Shown here piece after piece: positions 37,462-45,871 of a stretch of DNA of 64,000 nucleotides. The DNA comes from Gloeocapsopsis sp. IPPAS B-1203 (lineage in GTDB: Bacteria; Cyanobacteriota; Cyanobacteriia; Cyanobacteriales; Chroococcidiopsidaceae), in NCBI RefSeq assembly GCF_002749975.1, contig NZ_PEIG01000010.1, positions 124,001 to 188,000 on the forward strand, written 5' to 3'. Below the pieces are notes generated by a model. That model ran no database searches, was not told the origin of the DNA, and saw only the letters and a list, made by a program, of their open reading frames with translations. A program made the position numbers and the translations under genes. Within the stretch, counting starts at the first letter, position 1; the number at the start of each line of letters is the position of its first letter.

Positions 37462-37983
37462 ATGTATAACAACGAACAATATAAGCGCCAAATTATGAAC
37501 GACTTGGCGCAAGGTGATACGGAAACAATGGAAGACGTATCAAGTGATGAGCGTCAATACGAAAACTTTGATGATTTTGCTCAGCGTTCATCTCAAGCAG
37601 AGCGTCGCCAATTATTTGGTAAATCATTGCATCCAGAGCGGATTCCTCCCAGCCAAATGGAACCAGAGTTGAAACAAGCGATCGCCCAAATTAAGCCTAA
37701 TGAGAGAGACGACGTTGCTCGTGCCTTCTTTAAGCACCTCAAAGAAAGAGGATTAAGCGATCGCCAACTCGAACAACAGCTAGCACTAGGGACTCACAAT
37801 CCCAATAAGATGAGCGCAGATGATGTAAGTAAGCTGGCATCTTTTGTTTACCACAATCATCCTGATATCTTCCAGGAAGTTATGGCAGAGCAACCAGGTA
37901 TCATTAAATTCCTGAGTAATCCTGTTGTTGCTGCTGTTTTGGGAATTGCCGCAGCTAAGTGGTTAGGAAGCCGCAAGAAGTAG
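37462..37983 (+). CDS. Acidic helical protein with hydrophobic C-terminal tail, unknown function
   Basis: 173 residues from ATG 37462, supported by GGAGAGG 6-8 bases upstream; the frame runs back to a TTG at 37420 with no ribosome site. The body is charged and helical (YENFDDFAQRSSQAERRQLFG, QIKPNERDDVARAFFKHLKERGLSDRQLEQQL), with KMSADDVSKLASFVYHNHPDIFQEV, and ends in a single hydrophobic segment VVAAVLGIAAAKWLGSRKK, like a tail-anchored membrane protein. I do not recognise the family beyond cyanobacterial relatives. It closes the stress-type cluster and is followed by a strong terminator. Confidence 0.7.
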   Translation: MYNNEQYKRQIMNDLAQGDTETMEDVSSDERQYENFDDFAQRSSQAERRQLFGKSLHPERIPPSQMEPELKQAIAQIKPNERDDVARAFFKHLKERGLSDRQLEQQLALGTHNPNKMSADDVSKLASFVYHNHPDIFQEVMAEQPGIIKFLSNPVVAAVLGIAAAKWLGSRKK

Positions 37984-38064
37984 TATTTGTAAGTCTACCT
38001 ACGTGGACTTTGTTTATCCAACAGCGAGTTTATTCGCGCTCGCATTCATACTAAAAAACCAAAA

Positions 38065-38098
38065 AGAGTAGATTGTGTTGCGATCTACTCTCTTTTTT
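38065..38098 (+). terminator. Bidirectional intrinsic terminator between the stress cluster and rpe
   Basis: AGAGTAGAT (38065-38073) pairs perfectly with ATCTACTCT (38083-38091), followed by CTTTTTT on the plus strand; the minus strand also has a T-run (CTTTTTGG) after the hairpin. It serves the gene ending at 37983 and the convergent rpe gene. Confidence 0.9.
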
Positions 38099-38115
38099 AT
38101 CAAAATACTTAACTT

Positions 38116-38820
38116 TTAGACTGTTGCCAATTCTGGGGTGGGGCGCTTGCTGTTACGAATACCACTAATTGCTTCAGCATAGTCCTTGGCATTAAATACT
38201 GCTGAACCAGCTACAATCGCATTAGCACCAGCTTCAATGACTTGCCAAGTATTATTTGCCTTGAGTCCGCCATCAACTTCAATCCAAGGATCGAGTCCGC
38301 GATCGTCGAGCATTTGACGTAGTTTCCGAATTTTAGGCAAGACACCAGGAATAAAACTTTGACCGCCAAAGCCAGGGTTAACGCTCATGATCAAAATCAG
38401 GTCGCATAATTCTAAGACGTATTCAATTAACTCTAGTGGAGAACCAGGATTAAGAACAACACCTGCTTTTTTGCCCAACTCTCTAATTTGACCTAGAGTA
38501 CGATGCAAGTGTGGTGAAGCATTATGTTCAGCATGGACATAAATATGATCTGCTCCCGCCTTGGCAAAATCTTCTACATATTTTTCTGGCTCCACAATCA
38601 TCAAGTGGACATCCAGTGGCTTTTGAGTCACAGGGCGAATCGCTTCAACGATTAATGGACCAATCGTAATATTGGGAACAAACCTCCCATCCATGACATC
38701 AACATGAATCCAATCTGCCCCTGCTGCATCTACCGCCCGAATTTCTTCTCCTAGGCGAGAAAAATCAGCTGATAGTATGGATGGAGCAATTACAATCGGC
38801 TTTTTGCTGGCTTGGGTCAT
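38116..38820 (-). CDS. rpe: Ribulose-phosphate 3-epimerase
   Basis: Interconverts ribulose-5-phosphate and xylulose-5-phosphate in the Calvin and pentose phosphate cycles. 234 residues, TIM barrel: [36 protein letters not shown] with metal ligands, [45 protein letters not shown] and [12 protein letters not shown] with the catalytic Asp, and [11 protein letters not shown]. Standard length; ATG 38820. It is also the natural entry point for the products of the kinases at 18-27 kb. Confidence 0.97.
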   Translation of the reverse strand: MTQASKKPIVIAPSILSADFSRLGEEIRAVDAAGADWIHVDVMDGRFVPNITIGPLIVEAIRPVTQKPLDVHLMIVEPEKYVEDFAKAGADHIYVHAEHNASPHLHRTLGQIRELGKKAGVVLNPGSPLELIEYVLELCDLILIMSVNPGFGGQSFIPGVLPKIRKLRQMLDDRGLDPWIEVDGGLKANNTWQVIEAGANAIVAGSAVFNAKDYAEAISGIRNSKRPTPELATV

Positions 38821-39038
38821 GTTAATGATTCTCCTGCTTCCTCAGTTGTATGCATTTTAACAAAATCTTTAGCATTAAAAGCGCGATCGCAATTGCTTAC
38901 TTTAACAAAATTTTTGCTAGATATTAGTTTAGCTACTGAAACAACTCACGAGAAAATAAAAAAGGTGAGGAGCAATTCATTATTCGTTAGTAAAGATAGT
39001 TAGTAACGCTTGTGCCAATTGAGTAGATTTTTAAGTCA

Positions 39039-40661
39039 ATGCTAAGAAAGTATATTTGGATATTAGGGGGGCTAAGCGCTTCCTGCGTAAGTATTCCTGT
39101 CCTTGCCCTAGAAACAACTTCAGTAGGAAATGCCGGAATTGATGCCTTGCGGTTACACGATGCACCTTACAACCTAATTGGCCGCAAAATTGGTATTGGT
39201 CAAGTAGAAATTGGACGTCCTGGACAATTTGGTTTAGATAAAGCAGTTACTCATAAACAACAAGTTAGTTTAGCTGGTGTATTTTTACGCAATCAGCCCG
39301 CAAAACCTAATACAAATATTGACCCACATGCACAAAATGTTGCCAGTGTCATGGTGAGTACAGATAAAGCTGTGCGTGGTGTCGCACCAGGAGCGCGACT
39401 GTATTCTACTGCAGTTGGTTCGCTGAAAACTGGCGGTCAGCCAGAAGAATGTTTATCTGCACAACACGTTGCGCTACAAAATGGTGGTGATGTCCGAGCG
39501 ATTAACTTTAGCTTTGGAGAAACTCTTGAGCGCGATCCGCGCCCAAATGCACTGTTAGATGGTCAAGCATTGCTGACACAATGTATTGATTGGTCTGCCC
39601 GCGTTCATAATGTGATGTATGCGATCGCAGGTAATCAAGGTAAGGGTGGAATTCCGATCCCGACAGATAATTTTAATGGCATTAACGTTGCATTTACGAC
39701 TCGCAGACAAGGGTTTTTTACAAGAATTGATGTTTCTAATTTAAGCGATGCCATTTCTGGAGCAGTTGGTGGTAGGCTCAATGGTCGTGAAGTGAATTTA
39801 GGTCCGCGTCGTACTGTTGGAATAGTTGCGCCTGGAAATAAAATTACTCTACTAAACCCCAACGGTAAAACGACACGCGTCACAGGCACAAGTTTTGCTG
39901 CACCTCATGTGACTGCAACTGTGGCATTACTTCAAGAATTTGGCGACAAACAACTGCGATCGCTTCGGGCGCTGCGCGATGCGCAATCGCCACGCCAACG
40001 TAACTGGACTTTAGATTCTCGCCGTCAAGAAGTGATGAAAGCCGTAATGCTTAATTCTGCGGATAAATTTCAAGATCCAGGAAATGGTTTGTTGCTAGGA
40101 ATGACAAAAACAATTCTAGATAAGCAAAACCAACACTGGTTAAATTCAGATGCTTACCGCAATCCTAAAATTCCTTTGCAAGCCCAAATGGGAACAGGAC
40201 AATTAAACGCTTACCGCGCATATCAACAATTTAGTGCTGGTCAATGGCATCCAGCAAGACCTGTACCTGCAATTGGCTGGGACTATCGCACACTTAACGT
40301 CGCCTCGCATCATGATTACGTATTAGCCCAACCATTACAGCAAGATAGTTTTGTCTCAGTGACATTAAATTGGAATCGATTGGTAGAGTTGACTGATGCT
40401 AACAACAATCGAAAATTTGACATCGGAGAAACTTTTCGCGATCGCGGTTTAAATAACTTGGATCTTTATCTACTTAATGCTGATACCAACACTATTGTTG
40501 ATACAACTTGCACATCAACGAGTGAAGTTGATAGTGTTGAACATATTTTTTGTCGAGTTCCAACTTCTGGGAAATACAAAGTTCGCGTCCAGTTTCAGCA
40601 ACAAGTTAATCACGCCGTACAACCTTATGCACTAGCTTGGTGGACAGTACCGGCAAAATAA
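39039..40661 (+). CDS. Exported subtilase-like (S8) peptidase with Glu at the Asp position
   Basis: 540 residues. A signal peptide (1-23, cleaved after VLA) leads into a subtilase domain of about 45-330. The active-site blocks are visible: IGIGQVEIG, where the catalytic Asp should be and Glu57 is found; DPHAQNVASVM with His97; the oxyanion Asn199 in AIAGNQG; and GTSFAAPH with Ser285. The last about 150 residues form a beta-rich region with a Ca-binding-like DANNNRKFDIGE stretch. The D-to-E change may reduce or alter activity. It is directly upstream (98 bases) of a serpin on the same strand. Confidence 0.85.
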   Translation: MLRKYIWILGGLSASCVSIPVLALETTSVGNAGIDALRLHDAPYNLIGRKIGIGQVEIGRPGQFGLDKAVTHKQQVSLAGVFLRNQPAKPNTNIDPHAQNVASVMVSTDKAVRGVAPGARLYSTAVGSLKTGGQPEECLSAQHVALQNGGDVRAINFSFGETLERDPRPNALLDGQALLTQCIDWSARVHNVMYAIAGNQGKGGIPIPTDNFNGINVAFTTRRQGFFTRIDVSNLSDAISGAVGGRLNGREVNLGPRRTVGIVAPGNKITLLNPNGKTTRVTGTSFAAPHVTATVALLQEFGDKQLRSLRALRDAQSPRQRNWTLDSRRQEVMKAVMLNSADKFQDPGNGLLLGMTKTILDKQNQHWLNSDAYRNPKIPLQAQMGTGQLNAYRAYQQFSAGQWHPARPVPAIGWDYRTLNVASHHDYVLAQPLQQDSFVSVTLNWNRLVELTDANNNRKFDIGETFRDRGLNNLDLYLLNADTNTIVDTTCTSTSEVDSVEHIFCRVPTSGKYKVRVQFQQQVNHAVQPYALAWWTVPAK

Positions 40662-40759
40662 TAGCTTCCTACATCTATCGTTACAAAAAACGTAACCGCG
40701 CTGCGATCGCATTTGAAAAAATGGCATAGTCTCCATAATAGAACTATGGTGACAGTAGC

Positions 40760-42043
40760 ATGCAGCGGAGTTTCCTGCTAAGACGCTATGCAATTTGCCT
40801 GGGAAGACGTTATGTCCTTGCGGCAACAGGTATCCTGTTTGTCGGAATGATGGGATGCTCCAGAATAGATCATATCGATTCTGTTGTTGCCCAACCCCGC
40901 CCATTTAATCGGCAAGATCCAGATAAGCAAATGACAACATCCGCTGTTGATGAAGTAGTATCTGCTAACACGCGGTTTGGCTTCAAGCTGTTTTCCCAGT
41001 TGCTGAGTCAAGACAGCAGTAATGTTTTTATCTCGCCAACAAGTATCGCGATCGCACTTGCTATGCTATACAACGGTGCAAGCGGTGAAACGCAACAAGC
41101 AATGGCGCAAACCTTAGAGTTACAAGGAATCAAACTGCCAGAAATCAACACCGCCAATGCTGCACTGCTAAGCGCACTCACCAACCCTGATCCAGATGTC
41201 CAAGTTGCCATTGCAAACTCACTGTGGGCAAGACAAGAGTATCCTTTTCGCAAAGACTTTTTGCAGAAACAAACCTTCTACAAAGCACAGGTGACAACTT
41301 TGGATTTTCAGTCTCCTGATGCGACAAATACAATTAATGCATGGGTTAACCAAAATACGAATGGCAGAATTAAGCAAATTGTAGAACAAATCAATCCTCA
41401 AGATGTGTTGTTTCTCATCAATGCGATTTACTTTAAAGGTAGATGGACAGATGAATTTGATCCTAATCAAACAACAAATGAGCCATTTTTTACGAAAGGT
41501 GGATCGATACAACACCCGATGATGTCTCAAACAGGGAGATATCGGTATTATGAAAACGAGCAATTTCAAGCAGTGAGCTTGCCCTATGGCAAAGGTAGAC
41601 TCAGTTTATACGTTTTTCTACCTAGCGAAAACTCTAATTTAACAAGTTTTTACCAACAACTCACTTCTGCTAATTGGGAAAAATGGCTAACGCAGTTTAA
41701 TCAACGTGAAGGTTCAATTCGCCTTCCGCGTTTTCAAATGGAATATGACTTAACCCTTAACGATACACTGAAAGCTTTGGGGATGGAAGTTGCTTTTGAA
41801 GATAGTGCTGATTTTTCGGCAATGGGTGACAACCTTACCTTAAGTGAAGTTAAGCATAAAACTTTTGTTGAAGTTAACGAAGAAGGAACCGAGGCTGCTG
41901 CTGTGACTTCTGGTAGAGTCATGGCTGTATCTGCACCAATTGATCCGCCATTTCAGATGGTTGTAAATCGTCCTTTCTTTTGTGCCATCCGAGATAACCA
42001 AACAGGAACAATTCTGTTTATGGGTTCTATTGTTGAACCATAA
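40760..42043 (+). CDS. Serpin (serine protease inhibitor), exported
   Basis: 427 residues. The N-terminus has a membrane/lipoprotein-type leader (ATGILFVGMMGC, Cys33, an imperfect lipobox) and the serpin fold fills residues 65-427: NVFISPTSIAIALAMLYNGASGET, LINAIYFKGRWTDEFD, LPYGKGRLSLYVFLP and NRPFFCAIRDNQTGTILFMGSI. The reactive-centre loop is inhibitory in type: hinge EEGTEAAAVTSG (small residues at P15-P9) followed by RVMAVSAP; alignment puts P1-P1' at Val390-Ser391, an elastase-like specificity. Directly behind the subtilase-like gene, it may inhibit that protease or outside proteases. Confidence 0.93.
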   Translation: MQRSFLLRRYAICLGRRYVLAATGILFVGMMGCSRIDHIDSVVAQPRPFNRQDPDKQMTTSAVDEVVSANTRFGFKLFSQLLSQDSSNVFISPTSIAIALAMLYNGASGETQQAMAQTLELQGIKLPEINTANAALLSALTNPDPDVQVAIANSLWARQEYPFRKDFLQKQTFYKAQVTTLDFQSPDATNTINAWVNQNTNGRIKQIVEQINPQDVLFLINAIYFKGRWTDEFDPNQTTNEPFFTKGGSIQHPMMSQTGRYRYYENEQFQAVSLPYGKGRLSLYVFLPSENSNLTSFYQQLTSANWEKWLTQFNQREGSIRLPRFQMEYDLTLNDTLKALGMEVAFEDSADFSAMGDNLTLSEVKHKTFVEVNEEGTEAAAVTSGRVMAVSAPIDPPFQMVVNRPFFCAIRDNQTGTILFMGSIVEP

Positions 42044-42056
42044 TCATATTTTGATT

Positions 42057-42078
42057 AAGAGTAGCGATCGCTATTCTT
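42057..42078 (+). terminator. Hairpin after the serpin gene
   Basis: AAGAGTAGCGA / TCGCTATTCTT form a 22-base palindrome with one G-T pair, centred on an HIP1 octamer, 14 bases after the serpin stop codon. The T-run behind it is weak, so termination is only probable; it could simply be an HIP1-centred palindrome. Confidence 0.45.
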
Positions 42079-42118
42079 GTTATCTAGATGCAGATGTTGG
42101 CTATCTAAAGTATGAAAT

Positions 42119-42739
42119 CTATTGAAAATTTTGAACTGCGTAGACTTTACCAGTCATAGGATCTGATACAATACCGTAACCAACTCGTGTATAGTGAGGA
42201 TTTAGTAAATTAGCACGATGTCCATTACTATACATCCAGCTTTTTTGAAAGTTTTCAACCAATCCCCAACTTAATCTAGAACTAATGACAATACTCTGAG
42301 ACTGAAGCATAATGTTCTCACCAACACCGCCTTGCCCGCCGATACTAGCAAAGCGATCGGTAGGTGTTCTTCCTTCAGGAGTGAGATGAGCATAATAGTT
42401 TCGAGCTTTCATATCCTCAGCATGACTTTGAGCAGATTGCGCTAGTAACGAATCTTCAACTAAGGGTGGTAGCCTATTGAGTTGGCGATCGCGATTAATT
42501 AACTCTAGAGCAAATACTCTTAACTCAGTGAGAGAACGAGTATTATGAGCATTCCATAGATTTACTTTTGGTTTACCAATACTCCAATCGACAGCACCAA
42601 GACCGTTATTAAAGTAAAAAGTATCTTTATAGGAATAAACCAAACATACTAAGAGTAGTATATAACCTAGAATATATTTGCTACAGCACGGTTTTGCACG
42701 GTTATAAAAGCTTTTTGAAGGTTGTACTACTCTTCTCAT
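42119..42739 (-). CDS. CAP-domain (SCP/PR-1) protein
   Basis: 206 residues. One N-terminal membrane segment (ILGYILLLVCLVYSYK) anchors or exports it. The CAP domain at about 75-205 shows VFALELINRDRQLNRLPPLVEDSLLAQSAQSHAEDMKARNYYAHLTPEGRTPTDRF and GENIM, WMYSNGHRANLLNPHYTRVGYGIV, with the His/Glu residues of the CAP cavity. Bacterial CAP proteins of the YkwD type are secreted, of unknown function. Convergent with the serpin gene, so regulation is separate. Confidence 0.9.
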   Translation of the reverse strand: MRRVVQPSKSFYNRAKPCCSKYILGYILLLVCLVYSYKDTFYFNNGLGAVDWSIGKPKVNLWNAHNTRSLTELRVFALELINRDRQLNRLPPLVEDSLLAQSAQSHAEDMKARNYYAHLTPEGRTPTDRFASIGGQGGVGENIMLQSQSIVISSRLSWGLVENFQKSWMYSNGHRANLLNPHYTRVGYGIVSDPMTGKVYAVQNFQ

Positions 42740-42905
42740 TGTTAATCATATCAAATAGTGAATGAGTACTTTCTAAACAGCATCAAAAAGAGGAGTTATA
42801 AGTCATCTGCACTGTTTAATATAAAAAGCATTTTCTTGCTTTAACCTCTTTTATGATTAGTTAAATTTTACACAAAAAAATTATGATGATTATATAAAAA
42901 TACTG

Positions 42906-43064
42906 TTACCAATCACCTAAAAGAGTTTCAATAAAAGTCGTCCAGGCATGTCCTTTTCCTCGAATTGCTTTTCCTTTTTCTTTCTCATTTTCTTGAAGTT
43001 GATTAAAAAAATCAGTCTCTTTTGTGTCTTTAGGATCTGTCTTATCAACTTTATCTCGATTCAT
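42906..43064 (-). CDS. 52-residue charged small protein
   Basis: Translated by hand: ATG 43064 to TAA 42906, 52 codons. The product is highly polar (NRDKVDKTDPKDTKETDFF), with NEKEKGKAIRGKGHAW in the middle and a more hydrophobic end TFIETLLGDW. It begins 7 bases after the stop of the DUF4177-like gene on the same strand, so both form an operon. I do not recognise it. The opposite-strand 60-residue frame at 42948..43130 is its shadow. Support comes from spacing and the Lys/Glu-rich, protein-like composition; the ribosome site is weak. Confidence 0.5.
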   Translation of the reverse strand: MNRDKVDKTDPKDTKETDFFNQLQENEKEKGKAIRGKGHAWTTFIETLLGDW

Positions 43065-43070
43065 ATGAAT

Positions 43071-43331
43071 TTAAACTTCCCGTTGCATAACCACAAAGTA
43101 AGTATAGACACCTTCTTGTTCCATACCTAAGGGACGGATTTCCCAGCCTTGTTGCCCCATTGCATTATAAAATGCATCAATTGTTGGAAAATTTTTAACT
43201 TGTTGTCCATTTACGTATAAAGTTGAAATTTCTCCTGTAATTCCTCGACTCACTAATTGATACCGAACATTCATAAATTGAAATTTACGTTGCTTTGATT
43301 CAACAACGTTTTGTTGAATTGAATTATGCAT
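43071..43331 (-). CDS. DUF4177-like small protein
   Basis: 86 residues with the short beta-alpha-beta pattern FQFMNVRYQLVSRGITGEISTLYVNGQQVKN, AFYNAMGQQGWEIRPLG, YTYFVVMQREV, which resembles DUF4177, a domain of unknown function that often sits in small stress proteins. Met20 (43274) is an alternative start giving the typical compact domain. Shares an operon with the 52-residue gene downstream. Confidence 0.65.
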   Translation of the reverse strand: MHNSIQQNVVESKQRKFQFMNVRYQLVSRGITGEISTLYVNGQQVKNFPTIDAFYNAMGQQGWEIRPLGMEQEGVYTYFVVMQREV

Positions 43332-43594
43332 AACTATTTGTTTATAAAAGTTTTCATAATAGTACTTTTCACCTCAGTATAAGCTAAATTTAGAAAAGAG
43401 AGATTAGCACTACTGTATAAAATTATGTTTCTGGTCTCATCTAAGCACAATAGAGAAAATACGGACTTTAGTGATTATGAAAATTTGTCTTTCTAGAAAA
43501 TGCAAACAGTGTCGTCTTAATAGTCGCTAAAAATAAACGTGAAGCGATCGCCTAAATTAAATCAGTAGCTTAGAGCATTGGAAGTAAAAATACC

Positions 43595-44173
43595 ATGACA
43601 CAAGCACTACAACGTACATATACTGACGAAGAATACTTGGAATTTGAACTGACCTCAGAGGAACGTCATGAATATGCAAATGGAGAGATTAGGTTGATGA
43701 CTGGAGGAACGCCTAATCATAATGATATTGCTGGTAATCTTTATGTTCTTTTAAAACTCGCGCTCAAAGGAAAAAGCTATCGAACTTTTTATGCCGATCA
43801 GCGTCTTTGGATTCCCGATCGCAATCTCTACACCTATCCTGATGTTATGGTTGTTGAAAAGCCTTTGCAAGTGCAATCAGGGCGCACTGATACCATTATC
43901 AATCCTGTCATGATTGCTGAAGTTCTATCTAAATCAACGCAAGATTACGATCGCGGCGAAAAGTTTGTTTCTTACCGTACTATTGATAGCTTTCGTGAAT
44001 ATTTATTGATCGATCAATATAACGTTCATGTCGAACACTATATCAAGACTGCTGCACATCAATGGCTACTGACAGAGTACGAAGATCCTACAATTACAAT
44101 ATCTTTTCAAGCTTTTGAATTCCAAATTCAAATTGCCGAACTCTACGAAAATATAGATCTTTCTAGCGTCTAG
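43595..44173 (+). CDS. Uma2-family PD-(D/E)XK nuclease-fold protein (copy 3)
   Basis: 192 residues of the Uma2 family: YTDEEYLEFELTSEERHEYANGEIRLMTGGTPNHNDIAGNL, TYPDVMVVEKPLQ with the conserved PD, VMIAEVLSKSTQDYDRGEKFVSYRTIDSFREYLLIDQ with the E-x-L-S-x-S-T-x-x-Y-D-R-G-x-K pattern typical of the largest cyanobacterial Uma2 branch. Function unknown. Stand-alone, plus strand. Confidence 0.9.
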   Translation: MTQALQRTYTDEEYLEFELTSEERHEYANGEIRLMTGGTPNHNDIAGNLYVLLKLALKGKSYRTFYADQRLWIPDRNLYTYPDVMVVEKPLQVQSGRTDTIINPVMIAEVLSKSTQDYDRGEKFVSYRTIDSFREYLLIDQYNVHVEHYIKTAAHQWLLTEYEDPTITISFQAFEFQIQIAELYENIDLSSV

Positions 44174-44275
44174 TGAGGCTGCTGACGTTTATATTAATAA
44201 AAACTGCTCATCTACTCCTATTACCGATTACCAACCCACATAAATATTATTAGAATTCAGTAAAACAATACTAAA

Positions 44276-45655
44276 CTACTTCCCAATACAGAACCGACTA
44301 AAGATGCGATCGAGAACCGACTCAGTAACTTCCTCTCCAGTAATTTCTCCTAAAGCTTGAATTGCACCTCTCAAATCAATCGTCCAAAAATCTAAAGGTA
44401 ATTGTTGAGCAATTGTGTTGTGTACCTGTTCTAAAGAAGCTTTGGCACGAGTAAGCGCGGCGGCTTGGCGCTGATTAATTGCTAAGTCGGTATCGGCTGA
44501 ATGAACCTTTCCTGTTTTTATAGTTGTTAAAATAGCGTGTTCTAAATCTTCAATGCCTTGATTCTTAGCAGCAGCGGTTGTTACTACGTTACTTATGCTA
44601 TCTGGATACTTCACTGCTTCTGCTAAAGCTAAGTCGATTTTATTAATAACTAATATCAACGGACGATGTTGCACTTGTTGGTAAATCTCAGCATCCGCAG
44701 CAGTCCATCCCGCAGCTGCATCAATCGTCAGTAAGACTAAATCAGCCGCAGCAGCACTAGTGAGCGATCGCTCTACACCAATTTTCTCAACTTGATCTTC
44801 AGTCGCTCGAATTCCAGCAGTGTCTAACACTTGGATGGGAATACCACCAACGACTAACTGCGACTCCACAACATCGCGAGTCGTTCCAGGTAAATTAGTC
44901 ACGATCGCGCGATCGCTGCGACTCCAAGCATTAAGTAAACTTGATTTTCCCACATTCGGACGCCCGACAATGGCAACTTTTAAACCGCTGCGCAAGAGTT
45001 CACCCTGATCTGCAGTTGCTAATATTTGCGTAACTTGTGCTAAAACTTCTGCAAGTTGTGATATTATCTCATTACAATCCAGCGGCGGCAAATCTTCCTC
45101 AAAATCGATACGAGCTTCAATTTCTGCGAGAATATCTAAACATTTAGCACGCAAGTAACGAATTGGATGTGCTAACTTGCCTTGTACTCCAGCTAACGCA
45201 GTTTGAGCAGCTTGAGGCGATCGCGCTCCTACTAAATCGGCAATGCTTTCAGCTTGAGTCAGATCAAGTCTGCCATTCAAAAAGGCTCTTAGAGTAAATT
45301 CTCCAGGTTGCGCGAGTTTTGCACCCTGCATTAAACACAACTGCAACACCTGTTGCACTGCCATAATGCCCCCATGACAGTGAAACTCCACAACATCTTC
45401 GCGCGTGTAAGAACGCGGTGCTTGCATAATCAGTAAGAGTGCTTCATCTACGACTTGTTTTGTCTGGGGATGACGGATATAACCATAAAGAATGCGGTGA
45501 GAATCCCAAACTTGCTTTCCTGGGGCGTAAAATAAAGCTTGGGCAATAGCAAGGCTTTCCCTACCAGATACCCGCACAATACCGACACTGCCTTGTTGTG
45601 GCACAATAGCAGTTGCGATCGCTGCGATCGTTGTTCCTAATCCCTCGTATGTCAC
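44276..45655 (-). CDS. mnmE: tRNA uridine-5-carboxymethylaminomethyl modification GTPase MnmE
   Basis: With MnmG it modifies wobble U34 of several tRNAs. About 459 residues from GTG 45655, which begins [30 protein letters not shown]; an upstream TTG frame to 45694 adds 13 unlikely residues. N-terminal folate-binding domain, helical domain with [21 protein letters not shown], GTPase domain with P-loop [13 protein letters not shown]3 DTAG and G4 NKID, and the universal C-terminal FCIGK, whose Cys is essential. Divergent from tex. Confidence 0.96.
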   Translation of the reverse strand: MTYEGLGTTIAAIATAIVPQQGSVGIVRVSGRESLAIAQALFYAPGKQVWDSHRILYGYIRHPQTKQVVDEALLLIMQAPRSYTREDVVEFHCHGGIMAVQQVLQLCLMQGAKLAQPGEFTLRAFLNGRLDLTQAESIADLVGARSPQAAQTALAGVQGKLAHPIRYLRAKCLDILAEIEARIDFEEDLPPLDCNEIISQLAEVLAQVTQILATADQGELLRSGLKVAIVGRPNVGKSSLLNAWSRSDRAIVTNLPGTTRDVVESQLVVGGIPIQVLDTAGIRATEDQVEKIGVERSLTSAAAADLVLLTIDAAAGWTAADAEIYQQVQHRPLILVINKIDLALAEAVKYPDSISNVVTTAAAKNQGIEDLEHAILTTIKTGKVHSADTDLAINQRQAAALTRAKASLEQVHNTIAQQLPLDFWTIDLRGAIQALGEITGEEVTESVLDRIFSRFCIGK

Positions 45656-45871
45656 GCTTTTATTGAACCTAAGTTCCTTTCCTATGCTAAACAATATAGG
45701 AGAGGTCGGAGGTTAGAGAATTACTTTAACACCTGATTTGGAACAGGTTACGGGCTGACTTGAAATGGTGACTTTTAAGATCTCTTTATAGAGTAATTCA
45801 TTATCACTTATTGCTAATTGCCGATCGTCATCTCCTTATTTGGTCAATCTGCTATCAAAATTACATGCCTG

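Noticed and set aside
41008-41569. Minus-strand frames of 81 and 116 residues inside the serpin gene
   Set aside because: Complement of a complete serpin; no own signals.
42948-43130. 60-residue plus-strand frame rich in Phe, Ile and Leu
   Set aside because: It is the complement of a Lys/Glu-rich 52-codon gene, which explains its hydrophobic composition.
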